Part shown: piece after piece, positions 15,059 through 17,908 of the stretch | How positions within the stretch are numbered: position 1 is the first letter of the stretch | Layout of the letters: each line of letters starts with the position of its first letter | NCBI GenBank assembly: GCA_014380155.1 | Contig: JACMKJ010000395.1 | Coordinates: forward strand, 1-17,908 | Reading direction: 5' to 3' | Length of the DNA stretch: 17,908 nt | DNA from: Rhizobacter sp. | GTDB taxonomy: Bacteria; Pseudomonadota; Gammaproteobacteria; Burkholderiales; Burkholderiaceae_C | Notes under the pieces: generated by a model | Databases searched by the model: none | What the model was told of the DNA's origin: nothing | What the model saw: only the letters and a program-made list of their open reading frames with translations | Made by a program: the position numbers and the translations under genes

Positions 15059-16426
15059 TCAGCGCAGTCGCGCCGCCACCAGCCAGCCGATCACCGGCTT
15101 GCCGGCTTCAGAGCGCAGCTGCTCCTGGCGCAGCACCAGCTCCTGCAGGCCTGCGGCGGCCAGCGCGGCGCTCACATAGTCACGCTGATGGGCGTAGCGC
15201 CCATGCGGTTGCAGGTGGTAGGGCTGGCCGTCTCCTGCCATCCAGGCCTCCACCGTGAACACCAGATGCCCGCCCGGGCGCATGGCCAGCGCGGCAGCCT
15301 GCAAGGCCTCGCCCAGCTCGCCGAAGTAGCACAGCGTGTCGGCGCAGATGAGTGCGTCCCAGCGCGCCGGGTGCGCGCGCATGTGCGCCACCAGCTCGGC
15401 GTGGTGCAGGTCGTCGTAGACGTGGCGTCGCTCGGCCTTGTCGAGCATGCCTTGCGACAGGTCACAGCCACTCAGGTCGCGCGCCCAGTCGCGCACCATC
15501 GGTCCGCACAGGCCGGTGCCGCAGCCGAGGTCATGAATGTCGAACTGCCGCGCCGGTGGTGGCAGCAGCTCGCGCAACAGCTCGGCCACCAGTTGCGGCG
15601 CGCGGTAGCCCAGGGCCGAGAGGTTGGCGTCGAAGGTGGCGGCAAAGGCGTCGAAGGTGCGCTCCACATACGCGTCGCTTGCGCGCTCGGGCACGGCGCC
15701 ACCGGAGCAGGCGGCCAGGTGGTGCTTGATCACCGGGTTGTCGGGGTCGGTGGCCAGCCATTCGCGGTAGAGCCTGGCCGCTTCTTCGAGCCGGCCCAGG
15801 TGCACCAGCGCCTTGGGCACCGCGTTGCGCGCCTGCAGGTGGCGCGGCCACAGCACGATGGCGCGGCTGTGGGCGGTCAGGCCTTCGTCGACACGGCCTT
15901 GCTCCAGCAGCGTGAGCGACAGGTTGTACCAGGCCTGGGCGAATTCGGCGTTGACCTCGAGCGCCTTGCGGCACAGCGCTTCAGACTCGGCGTGCTCGCC
16001 ACGCTTGCGCAGCATGGTGGCCAGGTTGTTGAGCGCGTCGATGTTGTCGGGCTTGAGCGCAAGGCAGTCGCGGTAGGCGGCCACGGCTTCGTCGAAGCGC
16101 TGGGTCTCGACCAGCACGTTGCCCAGGTTGTTAAGCGGCCCCGCTTGGCCGGGCAGGCCCAGGATGGCCTGGCGAATCAGGCTGAGCGCCGCTTCGCTGT
16201 GGCCGCGGGTGTGCTCCAGCACACCGAGGAAGTGCAACGCATCGGGCTGCCCCGGCCAGCGCTGCAGCACGGACAGCAACACGGGCTCAGCGTCATCGAG
16301 CTTCTTGTCGCGCAGCAACAGCACGGCGCGTTGCAGCATCTGCTGCTGTGCGAGCCGTGCGGCCCCGCTGAGGGGGCGTGTGGCTACTTGTCCCCTAGTC
16401 GAAGCCATAGGCGAAGTCGCCTGCAT
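15059..16426 (-). CDS. TPR-repeat protein fused to SAM-dependent methyltransferase
   Basis: A 455-residue cytosolic protein. Residues about 30-240 hold roughly six tetratricopeptide repeats (for example LNNLGNVLVETQRFDEAVAA at 98-117 and its neighbours ALNNLATMLRKRGEHAES and AWYNLSLTLLEQGRVDEG). Residues about 250-455 form a class I methyltransferase: the SAM-binding loop DLGCGTG (299-305), the acidic GCDLSQGMLDKA (320-331), ICADTLCYFGEL (360-371) and RPGGHLVFTVEAW (383-395). Start ATG 16426 overlaps the end of clpV by 32 bases and has GGAG about 10 bases upstream; ATG 16408 is an alternative. The overlap means it is translated from the clpV transcript. The methylated substrate is unknown; a link to T6SS is suggested by position only. 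Confidence 0.93.
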   Translation of the reverse strand: MQATSPMASTRGQVATRPLSGAARLAQQQMLQRAVLLLRDKKLDDAEPVLLSVLQRWPGQPDALHFLGVLEHTRGHSEAALSLIRQAILGLPGQAGPLNNLGNVLVETQRFDEAVAAYRDCLALKPDNIDALNNLATMLRKRGEHAESEALCRKALEVNAEFAQAWYNLSLTLLEQGRVDEGLTAHSRAIVLWPRHLQARNAVPKALVHLGRLEEAARLYREWLATDPDNPVIKHHLAACSGGAVPERASDAYVERTFDAFAATFDANLSALGYRAPQLVAELLRELLPPPARQFDIHDLGCGTGLCGPMVRDWARDLSGCDLSQGMLDKAERRHVYDDLHHAELVAHMRAHPARWDALICADTLCYFGELGEALQAAALAMRPGGHLVFTVEAWMAGDGQPYHLQPHGRYAHQRDYVSAALAAAGLQELVLRQEQLRSEAGKPVIGWLVAARLR

Positions 16427-17908
16427 CGACAGTGAGCTCCACCTTGCTCAGTGGTGCGCCCGAAGCAAGGCGTGTCAGGTATTCATGGCTGATGCGTGGC
16501 AGCACGGTGTTGGTGAGCAATGCGTCGATCACGCGACCGCCGCTTTCCACTTCGTTGCAGCGGCTCACCACCAGCTTCACCACCTCGTCGTTGAAGACGA
16601 AAGGCACGCCATGGTTCGCTTCGACACGCTTCTTGATGCGGTTGAGTTGCAGCTTGACGATGCGGCCCATCATGTCTTCAGACAGCGGGTAATACGGGAT
16701 GGTGACGATGCGGCCCAGCAGCGCTGCCGGAAACACTTTCAACAGCGGCTCGCGCAGCGCCTTGGCAATGGCGTCGGGCGCCGGCATCAACTCCGGGTCC
16801 TTGCACAGGTTCATGATCATCTCGCTGCCGGCGTTCGACGTGAGCAGGATGATGGTGTTCTTGAAGTCGATGAGCCGGCCTTCGCCGTCTTCCATCCAGC
16901 CCTTGTCGAACACCTGGAAGAAGAGTTCGTGCACGTCGGGGTGGGCCTTTTCCACTTCGTCGAGCAGCACCACGCTGTAGGGGCGGCGGCGCACGGCTTC
17001 GGTGAGCACTCCCCCTTCGCCGTAACCCACGTAGCCAGGGGGCGAGCCCTTGAGGCCGCTCACGGTGTGGGCCTCCTGGTATTCGCTCATGTTGATGGTG
17101 ATCATGTTGCGCTCACCGCCGTAGAGCACGTCGGCCAGGGCCAGCGCGGTCTCGGTCTTGCCCACACCCGAGGGGCCGACGAACATGAACACGCCCTTGG
17201 GCTTGTTCGGGTCTTCGAGGTTGGCCCGCGCGGTGCGCACGCGCTGCGCCACGGCTTCGAGCGCATGGTCTTGGCCGATGATGCGTTCTTGCAGTGTGGG
17301 CAAGAGGTTGAGCACGGTCTTGATCTCGTCCTTGACCATCTTGCCCAGCGGAATGCCCGTCCAGGCGGCGACGATCTCGGCCACCACGGTGCCGTCGACC
17401 TGCATCGGCACCATCGGGCTTTCGCCTTGCAGCGCGGTGAGTTCGGCGAGTTTGGCTTGCAGCGCGGCGTGTTCGGGTGAAGCGGGCGCCGCCTTGGCCT
17501 TGCCCGTCTTGCTCGCCTTCGGCTTTGCGTCGGGGTCGGCCGGCGCGGCCGGTTTGGCTTCCAGGCTGGCGCGCATTTCGCGAATCTCGGCCACCAGCGA
17601 CTTCTCTTGTTCCCAACGCGTCTTGAGCGCCGCAGCTTTGTCGTTCAACTGCCGCTGTTGCTCAGTCAACTCGGCCAAGCGTGCGGTGTGGTCGGCGCCG
17701 GCTGCGGCCTCGCGCTCTAGTGCGCCACGTTCGGCCACCAGGCGGTCAAGATGGCGGTTCGTGTCTTCGACCGCCGAAGGCGTCGCGGTTTGACCGAGCG
17801 CCACTTTGGCGCAGGCGGTGTCGAGCACGCTGATGGCCTTGTCAGGCAACTGCCGGCCGCTGATGTAGCGGGCCGACAGGCGCACGGCTTCGGTGATGGC
17901 TTCATCGA
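16395..17908 (-). CDS. clpV: ClpV/TssH sheath-recycling AAA+ ATPase, C-terminal part (truncated by window edge)
   Basis: The frame is open to base 17908, so the N-domain and most of the first ATPase domain lie outside. The visible 503 residues start at the end of AAA domain 1 (RYISGRQLPDKAISVLD), then the middle coiled coil, which carries a Lys/Ala/Pro-rich low-complexity stretch around 17476-17570. AAA domain 2 shows Walker A GPSGVGKTE (17151-17177), pore loop GYVGYGEGG, Walker B VVLLDEVEKAHPD, sensor LLTSNAGS and Arg finger region LGRI. The ClpV/TssH assignment over ClpB rests on the T6SS neighbours and the NMSEYQEAHTVSGLKGSPPGYVGYGEGG region with ITINMSE, typical of ClpV. It disassembles the contracted TssBC sheath. 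Confidence 0.95.
   Translation of the reverse strand, partial: DEAITEAVRLSARYISGRQLPDKAISVLDTACAKVALGQTATPSAVEDTNRHLDRLVAERGALEREAAAGADHTARLAELTEQQRQLNDKAAALKTRWEQEKSLVAEIREMRASLEAKPAAPADPDAKPKASKTGKAKAAPASPEHAALQAKLAELTALQGESPMVPMQVDGTVVAEIVAAWTGIPLGKMVKDEIKTVLNLLPTLQERIIGQDHALEAVAQRVRTARANLEDPNKPKGVFMFVGPSGVGKTETALALADVLYGGERNMITINMSEYQEAHTVSGLKGSPPGYVGYGEGGVLTEAVRRRPYSVVLLDEVEKAHPDVHELFFQVFDKGWMEDGEGRLIDFKNTIILLTSNAGSEMIMNLCKDPELMPAPDAIAKALREPLLKVFPAALLGRIVTIPYYPLSEDMMGRIVKLQLNRIKKRVEANHGVPFVFNDEVVKLVVSRCNEVESGGRVIDALLTNTVLPRISHEYLTRLASGAPLSKVELTVDAGDFAYGFD

Noticed and set aside
15188..16435. Long open frame on the + strand opposite the TPR-methyltransferase gene
   Set aside because: Its product is rich in Val, Gln, His and Arg without any domain, and it mirrors a clearly recognisable TPR/methyltransferase frame; GC-rich codon use keeps the antisense frame open.
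16119..17480. Long + strand open frame opposite clpV and the TPR gene
   Set aside because: It crosses the boundary of two well-recognised genes and shows the His/Val-rich composition of antisense frames; no motif or ribosome binding site.

Overview
The window is GC-rich (hand-counted 60-base lines run about 65-67% GC in vgrG and the TPR gene). Gene content and codon use suggest a betaproteobacterium of the order Burkholderiales; that placement is inference, as no rRNA or other phylogenetic marker is present. It carries one flank of a type VI secretion system (T6SS) locus and is almost fully coding. No tRNA, rRNA, insertion sequence or CRISPR array was seen. The largest gap is the 149 bp between vgrG and a divergent hydrolase gene.

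Left block (1-4796, + strand): a run of mostly exported proteins. In order: a LPP20-like domain protein cut by the left edge, a signal-peptide protein with a possible beta-propeller-like C-terminal half, a small DUF2277 protein, a lipoprotein, and an exported caspase-like (C14) protein fused to a sulfatase-modifying-factor-like (FGE/SUMF1) domain. No gene here is a recognised T6SS part; they look like an envelope-directed set.

Central block (4830-14090, - strand, read right to left): a vgrG effector-delivery operon. The order is vgrG, DUF6484, DUF4150 PAAR-like tip, a ketosynthase-fold protein without catalytic residues, a putative His-Me-finger (HNH/AHH-like) nuclease toxin, a DUF1629/Imm11-like protein, an Imm49-like protein, DUF2169 adaptor, TIGR02270 protein, and a 54-aa two-helix membrane protein. 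Genes are separated by a few bases or overlap, so they are probably co-transcribed. The reading is: VgrG and the PAAR-like protein form the spike tip, DUF2169 and perhaps the pseudo-ketosynthase act as loading factors, the nuclease is the cargo, and one or both immunity-like proteins protect the producer. The toxin/immunity part has visibly lower GC than its surroundings.

Right block (14240-17908): divergent from vgrG is an alpha/beta-hydrolase resembling DUF2235/Tle-type lipases, a second effector candidate. Convergent with it is a TPR-methyltransferase gene whose start lies inside the end of clpV (tssH), the sheath-recycling AAA+ ATPase, which runs off the right edge. The T6SS core genes probably lie beyond that edge.
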